Assembly: GCA_018894105.1 (NCBI GenBank)
Contig: CM032127.1
Location: forward strand, 6,293,001-6,357,000
Length of the DNA stretch: 64,000 bases
Direction of reading: 5' to 3'
Origin: Jacaranda mimosifolia
Taxonomy: Eukaryota; Streptophyta; Magnoliopsida; Lamiales; Bignoniaceae
A model generated the notes under the pieces. The model was not told the DNA's origin and did not search any database. It saw nothing but the letters and a program-made list of their open reading frames with translations. Positions 1 through 10,041 of this stretch are shown here, in pieces (positions within the stretch are counted from its first letter, which is position 1; every line of letters starts with the position of its first letter). Both the position numbers and the translations under genes were made by a program.

Positions 1-143
1 TTTTCTGGTAGTGCACAAGTGTCCTTTTTATCAAATAATCAAATAAATACCTCTAATCAACTAGAACTAGGAAGCCTAATACAAAAAAGAGTCATAATTC
101 TTGTCAAACTTGGTCTTCAGATAACCAAGTCAAAACCCCAACA
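1..143 (-). repeat. LTR end of a minus-strand Copia remnant
   Basis: This stretch matches the inner end of the LTR at 839-1340: both share an AAATAATCAAATAAATACCT-like block and a run ending in CAAGTCAAA(A/G)CC. On the minus strand the LTR begins TGTTGGGG at 143 and is preceded by a purine-rich tract (rc of 144-158, containing AAGGTGGAGAT), as expected for a polypurine tract. It is therefore the 3' LTR of a minus-strand element, cut by the window edge. Confidence 0.6.
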
Positions 144-838
144 ATCTCCACCTTGACGAGGTTTCTCATCTCAACAATTGTTCATGACTCCATTGCAAAC
201 CAAATTCCATTGGCCTTCAAAGATACCACCTCACATGCCAAATTAGTACGGTCTTGGCACCGACTAACTCATTTCGGCCAATGTACATGTACAATTTAAC
301 CCTCCAGTGAACATTCACAGCCTTTGGAATCTAGTCGGCTCAAGAAAATTAGATTCTTTCATATCTTTAGGGCATAGGTAGGTCACACCACTTAAAGTAC
401 GAACCATTCCAACAACTATTTTGATTTTCACCACTCCAATACCCATAACTCTCCAAGTAGAATTATTGCACAAAGATAAATTACCTGTCTTCCATGATTG
501 AAGTGAATAAAAAATAATGCTCCATGGAGCAAGCATGCATTATGCATCCGAAATCCAAAATCCAGTTATCTCTGCAACAATAATGATAATGTTGTCCGCA
601 AGACAAAATCAAATCTTTCCGCTATAAATCCTTCATATCTATCGGCTTCTCCTACCTTCCCTTCATGCCACTGCTAGGGCTTGTTGAATTAGAAAATCCT
701 CCACCCTTCCTTGCCAAAGAGTAAAATTCCCTTTGCCATCAAGTTTTTGAACTGTGAAGTAATTTGCCAATGACACTGCCCATCCCCAAAAAATTAAATC
801 TCAACTTGTAGCCCCAACCAAAAGCTCTGATACTAATT
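144..838 (-). pseudogene. Copia internal region, collapsed, with gag-pol (protease / pre-integrase) remnant
   Basis: Only about 700 bases separate the two LTR pieces, far less than the 4-5 kb of a full Copia interior, so most of gag-pol is deleted. On the minus strand around 560-315 a reading frame resembles the Copia protease to pre-integrase segment: a degraded aspartic-protease start (WISDA then CM), then RVMGIGVVKIK and VRTLSGVTYL, matching the usual VVGIGTVKIK...VRTLxDVRYVP pattern. A stop interrupts the protease start. Residues at 824-835 read on the minus strand as TAGTATCAGAGC, one base from the tRNA-iMet primer site TGGTATCAGAGC, next to the LTR. Non-functional. Confidence 0.6.
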
Positions 839-1340
839 TGTTAGAGTACAATGGAAGCAATTTAGTCACGAGATTTAATTTCTCAGGAATTTACAAATCA
901 CACTCATAAAATTGATGACAAAAATAATACTCAACAGATAGAAAAATAAAACACATATTTACGTGGTTTGGCAAATTTCGCCTACCTCTGCATGAGCTTT
1001 CTTTCTTCAATTATGATGGAATTTTACCAGTTTAAGCCAACACTTGAATTTGACATGTCCAAACTCAAGCCAAAAAAACACTTGTACAACCCCTATCATA
1101 ACTACCAATGAGATACTGACTCCACCCCTTTGTATTGTCCTACTTGTACTCACAATAACTACCCCATGAGTATCATGAGTTCCACGAGTATTCTCTCTAT
1201 CAGGTAATCAAATAAATACCTTTATCTATAATAGAAAATTACTTGACTACTTCACCTAGAACTATGAAACCTAATATAAGGAGTTCTAATTCTAGTCAAA
1301 CTTGATCTCCAAATAATCAAGTCAAAGCCTAATAGTTAAT
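839..1340 (-). repeat. 5' LTR of the minus-strand Copia remnant
   Basis: On the minus strand this about 500-bp block ends ...CTAACA directly before the degenerate primer-binding site at 824-835. Its far end (about 1200-1340) aligns with 1-143. The pairing of LTR, primer site, short interior, purine tract and second LTR gives the element its orientation. I did not find a clean target-site duplication because the other end is outside the window. Confidence 0.6.
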
Positions 1341-1765
1341 TGCTTATGCACTTGTGAGGTCTTGCTCATTTATCCCCTAAAACAAGAATCACAATTATGA
1401 AACAATTACAAATGCCCCTAAACTTTAGCTTCATCTAACATTTCACAAAAATCATTAGCTTTTGTTAACAAAATTAATGACCAGAGTAGAAAATATATTT
1501 GAAAATTAGAAAATGCTCTTGAACTATAGTTCAGCTAATTGATACGAAATGCCCTTGAATCTAATTGTAATATTTTTGAATTTTTAAAATTTTATTTGAT
1601 ACATCTTTTACAAGCACTAGAGTTTGCAATTTAAGAAAATCTTTAATATTTTTTCTTCACATTTATAATTTTTGTCATATGAAAATGAATTTGTTCTGTT
1701 AGTAAATCGCAAAATATAAAATCGCATTTACTTCCTAAAATAAAGAGAAAATCTTCTATTCAACT
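1341..1765. other. Unit-1 spacer, paralogous to 17.9-18.5 kb and 47.9-48.4 kb
   Basis: AT-rich spacer without coding potential. It aligns over several hundred bases with 18045-18480 and 47937-48376, sharing the block about untranslatable TAACATTTCACAAA and AAAATTAATGAC. It ends exactly at the Copia target site (GGTGT), and the alignment with 48377 onward resumes after that element at 6889. It belongs to the repeated host unit. Confidence 0.7.
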
Positions 1766-1770
1766 GGTGT

Positions 1771-2097
1771 TGAAAGGCACCGACTCACTCTCTCTAGAAC
1801 CATCACCACACCACTAGAAGCTCCCACAATGTTTTGGAATTTTTGGCACATGGTCTAATATCCTAATGGCTTAATTAATTACTTAAAGTCAGTTAATCAA
1901 CCGACTTCATACTCTATAAATATAACTTAGACATTGCAAAAAAAAAATAACTGAGAGAGAGAGAGAGACAGAGTTAGTGCTTGTAAATTCATTTGTATAC
2001 ACATATATACACTTTATTATATTAAGAATATATATAATTTTTGTGCTTTGCATTCTTTATTGTTATTACTTGGCATTGGTTTATTTTTTTTTCTACA
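1771..2097 (+). repeat. Copia 5' LTR
   Basis: Begins TGAAAGGCACC and ends TTCTACA. It carries a TATA-like CTCTATAAATATA at about 1912-1924 and a (GA)n tract at about 1952-1966. A primer-binding site TGGTATCA starts two bases downstream at 2100, in the normal place for initiator-Met tRNA priming. Confidence 0.9.
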
Positions 2098-2297
2098 AGT
2101 GGTATCAAATCAGGTTATCGAGGACCGATGTCGGGGTGTTTGAGAGATATCGATTAAGGGTCCACGAAAGTAGGTGCACGAGGTCGAGCAACCAAATAAG
2201 TTTGAGTTGTGTAGAGGTGCCATTGGTGCACAGTTTGGGACTGTGAAGCAAGTCGATCTAGGATCAAGCTTACTTGATTAAGGCCTACCAAGTCACA

Positions 2298-3245
2298 ATG
2301 GTAGATATAGCCACTTCGGTAAGTGGAATTGAAAAACTTAATAATAATTATTATAGCACCTGGAGTGTTCGTATGCAATTTGACCTGCTTGGTCAAGATT
2401 TATGGAGTATCATTGGGAAAAATGAAACTCAACCCCCAATAGAAGAAGATGATTTAAAAAGATGGAAGGTCCGAGCTGGGAAAGCCATGTACGCTTTATC
2501 AATAGTTGTAGACGATGATTTACTACAACGGATAAAGGATTCAAAAACACCATAAAAAAGCATAGGATACACTTGCAGGGATATTTACTCAGACAAAAGA
2601 TGCCAAGTTACTATAGCTCGAGAATGAGCTGATGATGGTCTCACAGCATGACATGACAATAAGTGAGTACTTTACCAAAGTTAAATCTTTATGTCAAGAA
2701 TTTCTAAGTTAGATCCTCAAAACGCAATTATTGAGACAAGAATGACGAGAATTATAATCCATGGGTTGCGATTGGAATTTCTTGGTCTTGTTATGGCAAC
2801 CCATAGATGGGCACATGAGCTAACTTTAAATGAGTTAGAAAATATATTGGCAAATCAAGAGGCTTTAGACAAACAAATGTCTAAAACCTCAATTAAAGAT
2901 GAAGAAAAGACTCTTTATAGTGAAAGGAGAAATACCCCAAAAGGTCATACAACTGTGAGACCCAAAAATGAAGAACAAAATGCAAGGCAAGACAGATTTC
3001 GAAGGAGAAGGCCGCAAGGAAAAAGCTGGCAACAAGGGAAAGTGCAGCCCAGCTAAGATAAAACAGGAGATAAGACTTCTCGTCGCAAAAATAATCAGTG
3101 CTATAATTACGGCAAGAAAAGGCATTATGTTCGAGATTGTCGATATAAACAAGCAGAAGGGAATATGGAGACATCATCACATATTCAAAATGAAAGTGAA
3201 CAGGAATGAGATCTTCATGCCTCCTTTGCTGTTGAGGAAATAAAA
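2298..3245 (+). pseudogene. Copia gag (capsid and zinc knuckle), broken
   Basis: The ATG at 2298 opens a gag typical of plant Copia elements: a YYSTWSVRMQFDLLGQDLW block at about residues 19-37, then a capsid-like helical stretch (for example IIHGLRLEFLGLVMA) and a basic segment. A retroviral-type zinc knuckle follows near 3098 as CYNYGKKRHYVRDC. The family motif is CX2CX4HX4C, so the second cysteine is now tyrosine. Stops occur at about 2553, several between 2560 and 2690, and at 3054, with frame changes. Gag would have formed the cytoplasmic particle; this copy cannot. Confidence 0.85.
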
Positions 3246-3329
3246 GAAGAAACGACGAAAAAAGTGGCACTCTCCTGTACAAAAGAAGAGACAACACTCA
3301 CAACGGTAAGTAAGAATTTGATTAATTAT

Positions 3330-4770
3330 GGTGATGATTAAATTGTAGATTCCGAATGCTCTAACCACATGGCAGGAGACAAAGAAAAATTGATAAGCAA
3401 GACCGAGTACGAAGAAGGGCGAGCGGTGATTATTGCCAATAATTCTAAACTACCAATAACTGATATTGGCAACACGGTAATTATGCCCCATCATAGCCCG
3501 CAACAAGTGCAGTTGCGAAATGTGTATTACGTGCCAGGTATGAAAATGAATATGTTATCAATATCGTAACTAACAATATCTGAAAAATTATGTAGTGTTT
3601 GGGCTAAATGACATCAAGGTATGCAAAGTCTCAAATTGACAAACACAACTCTTAATGGAGGGGCAAAAGGTAGAACCTGTTTACGTGATGTTAGCCCAAG
3701 AAGCCTATATAGATAAAACTCGCAAAAATGAGACAGTTGATTTAGGGCATGTGAGTTACCTTAAATTAAAGGTAATGGTGAAGAAATCCATGCTCAAGGG
3801 GCTTCCTCAACTAGATGTTCAAGAAGATATAGTGTGTGCAGGATGTCAGTATAGGAAAGCACACCAATTGCCTTATAAGGAATCAAAGTACGGAGCCAAG
3901 GAACCTCTTGAATTGGTGCATTCAGACATACTTGACCCGATAAAACAACCATCCATCAAAGGCTTCCGATATATGATTACCTTTATTGATGACTTTTCAA
4001 GGTACGTATTACTAGATTTCTTAAAAGAAAATCGGAAGCATTAAGTAAGTTTAAGAAATTTAAAGAAGAGGTGGAAAAAGAACTTGGTTGTAGAATAAAA
4101 TGCCTACGGACATATCATAGAGGTGAATATACCTCACACGAGTTCACAAAATATCTAAAGGAATGCAAGATACGTTGGCAAATAACCTGTCCAAATACTG
4201 CACAACAAAATGGAATAACATAAAGGAATAATAGACATCTTGCAGAGATATGCAAGAGTATGCTGCATGCGAAAAATATACCACCTCGATTTTAGGCTAA
4301 TGTATGAAGACAGTTACACATGTGATTTATAGATTGCCTCAAGCAAAACTCGGATTTGTTTCACCATTTCAGAAGCTATGGAAGATCGAGCCCACGGTAA
4401 GTCATTTTTGAGTATTTGGATGCATATGCTATGTCTTTATTCCTGATAATCTTCGTAGCAAATTTGATAAGAAAGCAATACGCACCATATTTGTGGGCTA
4501 TGATAATAAAAGAAAAGGCTGGAGATGTTGTGATTCTATAACAGGAAAATGTTATGCTTCTCGAAATGTGGTGTTTGATAAATCATCATCTTGGTGGACA
4601 TCGCAATCAATAATATTGCCCGATTCAAGAGAAGTTGAGGAGAAAGTAAGAAAGAATATGGAAGAAGAAGAAGAAGAAGATAACATGCATCTAAGTGTAG
4701 AAGAAGTTAAGGAACCTACTCAGGTGGAAAAAGTAAATTATCCATGGAGAACAGGCGTATATCAGTGAAC
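3330..4770 (+). pseudogene. Copia protease and integrase, broken
   Basis: An aspartic-protease start reads IVDSECSNHM at about 3343; the catalytic triplet DSG has become DSE. The block to 3569 ends with the usual VYYVPGMKMNMLSIS. Integrase starts near 3740 with its HHCC zinc-binding part (GHVSY, then [11 protein letters not shown]) and enters the catalytic core with ELVHSDI and FIDDFSRY at about 3910-4000. Downstream pieces (TYHRGEY, NTAQQNG) are in shifted frames with several stops up to 4330. An acidic 3' portion (4493-5126) holds a duplicated 90-bp EEVKEPTQ-type segment. Confidence 0.85.
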
Positions 4771-5019
4771 TTTAGAAGAAGAAGGAAGAAGAAGAAGATA
4801 ACATGTATCTGAGTGTAGAAGAAGTTAAGGAACCCACTCAAGCGAAAAAAGTAAATTCTCCATGGAGAACAAACGTATATCAGCGAACTTTAAAAGAAGA
4901 AGAGTCAAGCCAAACCGAGGAGACTCAAGGTGAGATAGAAGAAACTCAACCTCAACTCAGAAGGTCTACAAGACAAAGAAAGCAAAATCCTAAATATGCT
5001 AATGCAGTAGTAGTAAAAG

Positions 5020-6562
5020 TTGATAAGATGAAAGAACCTCTCTCATTTGAGGAAGCCTCTTTGAAAGAAGAGTGGAAGAAGGCTATGGAAGAAGAAATAG
5101 AAGCCTTGAAGCAAAACAAGACCTAGGAATTAGTGCCAAGGCCTAAAGAAATAAAGCCCATATCATGTAAATGGTTTTACAAGATAAAGAGTAAACCAGA
5201 TGGATCAATCGAGAGATATAACGCACAATTGGTGGCAAGAGGATTTTCTCAGAAGTATGGGCTAGATTATGATGAGACATTCAGTCCAATAGCAAAGATC
5301 ACTATAGTATGTGTGCTTCTAGCATTAGTAGCATGCAAAGATTGGAAACTCTGGCAAATGGACATAAAGAACGCATTTTTGCATGGAGAATTAGATAGAG
5401 TAATTTACATGGAGCAACCGCAAGGGATTGAGAGCAAAATACATCCAACCTATGTATACAAGTTGAAAAATACGCTCTATGGGCTAAAGCAAGCACCAAG
5501 AGTATGGTATGGGAAGATAGCAGAACTTCTAACTCAAAGTAACTACACTCTGGCGTCAGCAGATTCAAGCTTATTCGTGAGAACTCAAAATGGAAAGATC
5601 GCAGTCGTGCTTGTTTATGTGGATGATCTAATCATCACAAGAGATGATGAAAAAGAGATACAACAAATTAGAGACAACTTAACAGTCCGCTTTCACATGA
5701 AAGCACTTAGGGAGTTGAGACATTTTCTTGGACTCGAAGTAGAAAGAGATGAAGAAGGGATATTTTTATCTCAACATAAGTATGCTAAGGAGCTACTTGA
5801 AAAGTATGGGATGTCAGAATGCAAGCCTATCTCAACTCCAATAGAAGCTATCACATAGTTAAGTTCTATTGAAGGAGAGGATCTTGAAGATGCCACGATG
5901 TATAGGCAAATAGTTGGCAGTCTTATCTATCTCACAATGATACGGCCAGATATATCATATGCAGTAGGGATGGCAAGTCGATACATGCAGAATCCGAAAA
6001 AGTCTCATTTGGAAGCCGTACGAAGAATTTTACGCTCTGTAAGAGGCACGATTGATTATGGAATATTATACAAGAAAGAAGAAAAATGTGAAGTGATTGG
6101 GCATTGTGATGTTGACTATGTTGGTGATCGAGATACAAGATGCTCAACTACTGGTTATGTATTTAGCCTTGGAGAAAGACCAATTTCTTGGTGCAACAAA
6201 AGACAGCCAACAGTCTCATTGTCCAGCACCGAGTCAGAATATCAAGCAGCTGTTGTGGCGGCTCAAGAGAGTACATGGTTGATACTAACTCATGAAGAAT
6301 CTTGGACAATCAAATAATCACCCTGTGCGGATATATTGCGACAACCAATCAGCAATATATCTCGCAAAGAACCCGGTGTTTCATGCAAGAACTAAACATG
6401 TGGGAAGTATTACGAGGCGAAATTGAGATAAGGCATGTGAAGACGGAAGACCAAGTTGCTGACATTTTTACTAAGAGTCTCAATACAACAAAATTTGAAG
6501 ATTTTAGAAGGCAACTTAGCATGGTAAAAAGAAGAAGTGGCATAAGAGAGAGTAGTCGTTGA
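5020..6562 (+). pseudogene. Copia reverse transcriptase and RNase H, broken
   Basis: The longest surviving pol part. Reverse transcriptase starts around KEEWKKAMEEEIEALKQNKT (about 5070-5126), has a stop at 5124, then [17 protein letters not shown] and LYGLKQAPR, with the catalytic LVYVDDLII at about 5610. A stop at 5856 precedes the connection domain ([20 protein letters not shown]). RNase H follows with [16 protein letters not shown] and [10 protein letters not shown] at 6100-6250, then a frameshift near 6290 and the C-terminal EIRHVKTEDQVADIFTKSL at about 6420-6480. This order is diagnostic of Ty1-Copia. It would copy genomic RNA into cDNA in the particle; here it is dead. Confidence 0.92.
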
Positions 6563-6572
6563 GGGGGAGTAA
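6561..6572 (+). other. Copia polypurine tract
   Basis: GAGGGGGAGTAA lies directly before the 3' LTR, in the position where plus-strand DNA synthesis is primed. Confidence 0.8.
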
Positions 6573-6888
6573 CGAAAGGCACCGACTCACTCTCTCTAGA
6601 ACCATCACCACACCACTAGAAGCTCCCACAATGTTTTGGAATTTTTGGCACATGATCTAATATCTTAATTGCTTAATTAATTACTTAAAGTCGGTTAATC
6701 AACCAACTTGATACTCTATAAATATAACTTAGACATTGCAAAAAAAATAAGTGAGAGAGAGAGAGAGTGAGCGATTGTAAATTCATTTGTATACACGTAT
6801 ATACACTTTATTATATTAATAATATATATAATTTTTGTGCCTTGCATTCTTTATTTTTATTACTTGGCATTGGCTTATTTTTTCTGCA
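6573..6888 (+). repeat. Copia 3' LTR
   Basis: Aligns end to end with 1771-2097. The first base has changed (CGAAAGG instead of TGAAAGG), and it ends in CTGCA before the target duplicate GGTGT at 6889-6893. Confidence 0.92.
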
Positions 6889-6893
6889 GGTGT

Positions 6894-7114
6894 TTCATTT
6901 CTTATTTCATATCATCGATAAATGTTAATTAACAAAATATTTTTCTTAATCAAACACTTAATTAGTTGTAGATGATCGCATAAACTGTTGTGCCTTTTTG
7001 ATGAGGTTATAGAAGAACGGGAGATGAGGAATACAGCGGGACAAATACGGCGTACAATTGTCCATGAATTCCATTGCCCATCGGCGGCCCGAGCCCATTA
7101 TCGGTTTACCTTCT
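6894..7114. other. Unit-1 spacer after the Copia insertion
   Basis: Continues the paralogous spacer interrupted at 1765. It matches 48385-48600 and, more weakly, 19290-19560 (shared CACTTAATTAGTTGTAGATG). No convincing coding sequence; it may be intron or 3' flank of the minus-strand diterpene synthase relic. Confidence 0.6.
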
Positions 7115-7220
7115 CTAGCCTTTCATGTAGAATTTAATTTGTAAGAGAACTCCCTGGCTTCTTCAAGAATTATTTCCCCAGCTGCCCCTGGGGAACAGAA
7201 CTTAAGAAGCCCTACACAGA
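7115..7220 (-). pseudogene. Class II diterpene synthase (CPS-like) exon relic, post-DXDD region
   Basis: Read on the minus strand, the sequence gives LCRAS, a stop, VLFP, then after a short insertion GEIILEEAREFSYKLNST and a further stop. Copalyl diphosphate synthases have LYRASQ(V/L)(L/M)FPGExILEEAxxFS at this place, just after the catalytic DXDD exon. Ent-kaurene synthases have a different sequence after LYRAS, so class II is favoured. The paralogue at 48640-48750 reads better (LYRASHVRFP, GEIIFEEARDLFSKF). The relic lies 3' (on the minus strand) of the exon at 7976-8176, in the order expected for one gene with the middle exons lost. These plastid enzymes cyclise geranylgeranyl diphosphate; this fragment is inactive. 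Confidence 0.72.
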
Positions 7221-7975
7221 TCAATTAACCACTGTAGCATGAAAATTTATTGTTATTTTTCTTGAAGTTCATAAATACACTAGCAAATAAATTAAAATAT
7301 ATATGGCCATCTCCAACTTGGGCCAGTCTATTTCAGGATTCATGTTTTTGTCATATCAACAAAAATAGTATTTCCCTTCTTCACCTCAAAATTTTATTTT
7401 TAACATTATTTTAATGTGCATAACATTATTTTAATATATTTAGGCTATTTTTTTTATATTTATATTTTTATCAATTATTAATTAATTTTAAATTTTTAAA
7501 AAATTAAAAAATAAAGAAAAAAATTAATAATTAAAAAAGTAAATTGTTTTGTTAGCTAATCATCAAAATGTACATACTTAAAGAAAAAAGAAAAATACGA
7601 ACAATGGATAAATTTTACTGGCGAATTTTTCCTGATTAGTTTTTAATGGCTAGTTTTTAATAGTTAGCTCATAAATCTTGCTTATAAAGAATTTCCACAA
7701 TAACCAATAAGACATAAAAATATAATTTTATACTTAAAATTTTTGAAACATATGAAATATATAATTTTATATATATAAATATATATATATTAAAATTTAC
7801 TTATAAATTAATACATAAATTAATATAATTTTTTAAATACTTTAGGGTACTATTTTTCGAAACAATACCCCAGATAAACATGGTTTGGAGATGGCGTAAG
7901 ACGCTATGCTTATTTCTTGTACTGAAGGTTATAATATTGCTGTACCTCCTCCTCCATTAAATTTTAATTTTCTAC
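7221..7975. other. AT-rich spacer between two diterpene synthase exon relics
   Basis: Strongly AT-rich, no ORF. It aligns piecewise with 51582-52190 and 53776-54240 in the last unit (TAGCATGAAA.TTTATT at the start, TTGGAGATGGC(G/C)TAAGAC near the end). It probably represents introns of the relic plus deletions of the intervening exons. Confidence 0.55.
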
Positions 7976-8176
7976 AGTGTTTTTGATAAATTTAAAGCAA
8001 TTCTCATCTTTAGTCTCCATAAATGCAAAGGCAGACGTTGAGGATGGAGAAGCGAGGAATGAGCCATCAGCGGCCTGCAGTTTGAGAAGCTTTTGCCAGT
8101 CTAAGTTTTCTAATCCTTCCAAGCTAAACAGTACAGATGTTGGCACTTTTGTGCATCAGTTCCATTGGCGTAGATC
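7976..8176 (-). pseudogene. Class II diterpene synthase (CPS-like) exon relic, SPSST region
   Basis: On the minus strand an exon-sized 201-bp block runs from an acceptor-like TTGGCAG at 8177 to a donor-like GTAGAA at 7975. It encodes PMELMHK, then after a one-base frame slip [19 protein letters not shown], then [20 protein letters not shown] and DENCFKFI. Plant copalyl diphosphate and kaurene synthases share this segment: LLHSLEG..LDWEKLLKLQ..DGSFL.SPSSTA.A...TKDE.CL. It precedes the class II DXDD exon in the family. No other exons except 7115-7220 are visible nearby. It lies head to head with P450-1, 1.9 kb away. Frameshifted and isolated, so non-functional. Confidence 0.82.
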
Positions 8177-9981
8177 CTGCCAAGCACATTTTATTACATA
8201 TCTTGATTTTTGTAAAGTGAAATATTTTTCAAAATTAAGGAGAATATATTGGTAAACAATTAATCCTCATGAATCCTAATATTATATATTTATTTTAATT
8301 CAAAAAAATATTTTATTTTATAGAGTTAAACAAAGTGAATGCTATAAATTATAATTGAATATTTCTCGATTGTTTTTTAGTATTCCTTTTTTTTTTTTTC
8401 AGCCATCACAATCAATATTCTATAACTTTTTCCACGTCAATAAGATGATAGCAAACTTTATCCTTAATCTTTAACATCAAACAGATAAGAAAATCACATA
8501 ATCTTCTATTAATTTTTACAGATCACGACTAGATACATTGCTAATATGATGTACCAAATGAGGGCCATGCAATTCAATAAAATTAGGATATTTCACATCT
8601 ATACATCAGTGGAAAATTTGTCCAAAATACAGACATTGAAATTGACATCGAATTGTATTAAAATATTCTTGAAAGTTATAATTACTATAAATATATGGTT
8701 CATTGTGAAGTTTGATTTATACGACTATTTCATTATTTCAAACATGCGGAATTGCTGTAAAAAATTAAGACAACGACTAGGAAGTTAACATAGCTAATTG
8801 AATACGATGTAAATGTTTTTGTTGCTAACTCTCATTGTAAATAATCTGCAGTTTATGATATAACTAATTTATTAAGATTATTAAAATTATATTCATTCAA
8901 GATATAATAAGTTTGCATTTTCTTAAGGATATTTTGCACTTTAGTTATTTAGAGTTTAAATTTAAGAAAATATTTAAATAGTTAGAAAAAAAATATGGAG
9001 TATATATTCAAAATTATTGAAATTATATTGTCTAATTACTTTTATTTAAAGTTTAAATTTAAATAAATTTATTCAATTTTCATGAAATTATAATAATTTT
9101 ATTCATGTTTTAACATGTTTAAATCAATTATAAGTAATTTAAAATTATTAAAATTACATTAGCCTAAGAAATAATAAGTTATATTTTTTTAAGTTATTTA
9201 TTTTAGTCACTTAGAGTTTGAATTTAAGTAAATATTTACTTAATCAGGGTAAGCAATTGTAAGTTATAGTTATAAGTTTGTATAGCAAATAAATAGTATT
9301 AAAATTATACTTTCGTGGTATAAAAAATATTATAAATAGATTTAAGAGCATTTTTGTCTTAATATATGTGCTAAATAATACTCGAATACATATTTAAATT
9401 TTTTTTAAAAAAATTAATGAAGCTTGTTAATTCCTTAACAGTAGCTTACACAGTCTGCAAAATGTAAGATGAAGGTAATTTCAAGTAGTTGAAAATAAAT
9501 ATAGATTCAGAGATTTTCAAATAGGATAATCTTTCGAACTTCTACTGATTCCATGGACAAGCAAAAGACAACCTGACGAACTGAAACATCTTAATAGCCA
9601 AAGGGTAAAAAAAAGCAAAAGAGATTATCGTAGTAGCAGTGAGCAAAGTGGGAGCAACCTAAACCATGACAATGAAATTGTGGGAGAGTAATACAAGGAT
9701 CGTGTCTCTAGGCGAAGTAGTAATATCGAGGGAATATTTATAATTTTTCTATACTTGTGGACTTCTTTTTTGTAAATAGTTCAAATTTAATGGGATATAC
9801 ATAACTAGTTAAAAAAAGAGGAAAGAAGAAAAAAATAAGAATTCTTCACGTGAAAACAAGCCGAAATCCTGTCAACTCGAAATTTAGGGCCGGAATTGGG
9901 AAAACTATGATAAACGTACTATTGTACATTTGCACATTTTCACAATTTGCATAGAAGCATAGATCCCTTCAGGCTGGCTTC
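8177..9981 (+). other. Upstream region of P450-1, duplicated upstream of P450-3
   Basis: AT-rich with no supported gene. From about 8440 it aligns with 39640-40665, and from 9470 with 43493-44042 upstream of P450-3; the latter copy is split by a CACTA element. The junction ACACAGTCTGCAAAATG at about 9452 is the empty site for that element. The segment likely contains the P450 promoter. Confidence 0.7.
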
Positions 9982-9988
9982 TATAAGA
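9982..9988 (+). promoter_or_regulatory. Putative TATA box of P450-1
   Basis: TATAAGA lies 60 bases before the P450-1 ATG, and the same motif lies at the same distance before P450-3 (44043). The surrounding CTTCTATAAGA.CACGGAACAGA block is conserved between the copies. Confidence 0.6.
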
Positions 9989-10041
9989 GCACGGAACAGA
10001 ATCAAATCCATAGCAAGCAGAACTATAGAACTCTTTCTCCC

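Larger units (their letters stand above)
1771..6888 (+). mobile_element. Full-length Ty1-Copia LTR retrotransposon (mutated)
   Basis: Both LTRs, a primer site, gag, protease, integrase, reverse transcriptase, RNase H and a polypurine tract are in the Ty1-Copia order (integrase before reverse transcriptase). The 5-bp target duplication GGTGT flanks it at 1766-1770 and 6889-6893. The paralogous spacer at 48370-48400 has the uninterrupted sequence AATGGTGTTTCATTTC, an empty site that confirms both ends. LTRs are 327 and 316 bp with roughly 15-20 differences by eye. Many in-frame stops and frameshifts make it non-autonomous now. Confidence 0.95.

Noticed and set aside
2154..2396. Minus-strand ORF over the Copia leader and gag
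   Set aside because: Shadow of the gag frame; no domain.
2893..3297. 134-residue minus-strand ORF
   Set aside because: Antisense of Copia gag; hydrophobic composition comes from reversed A-rich codons.
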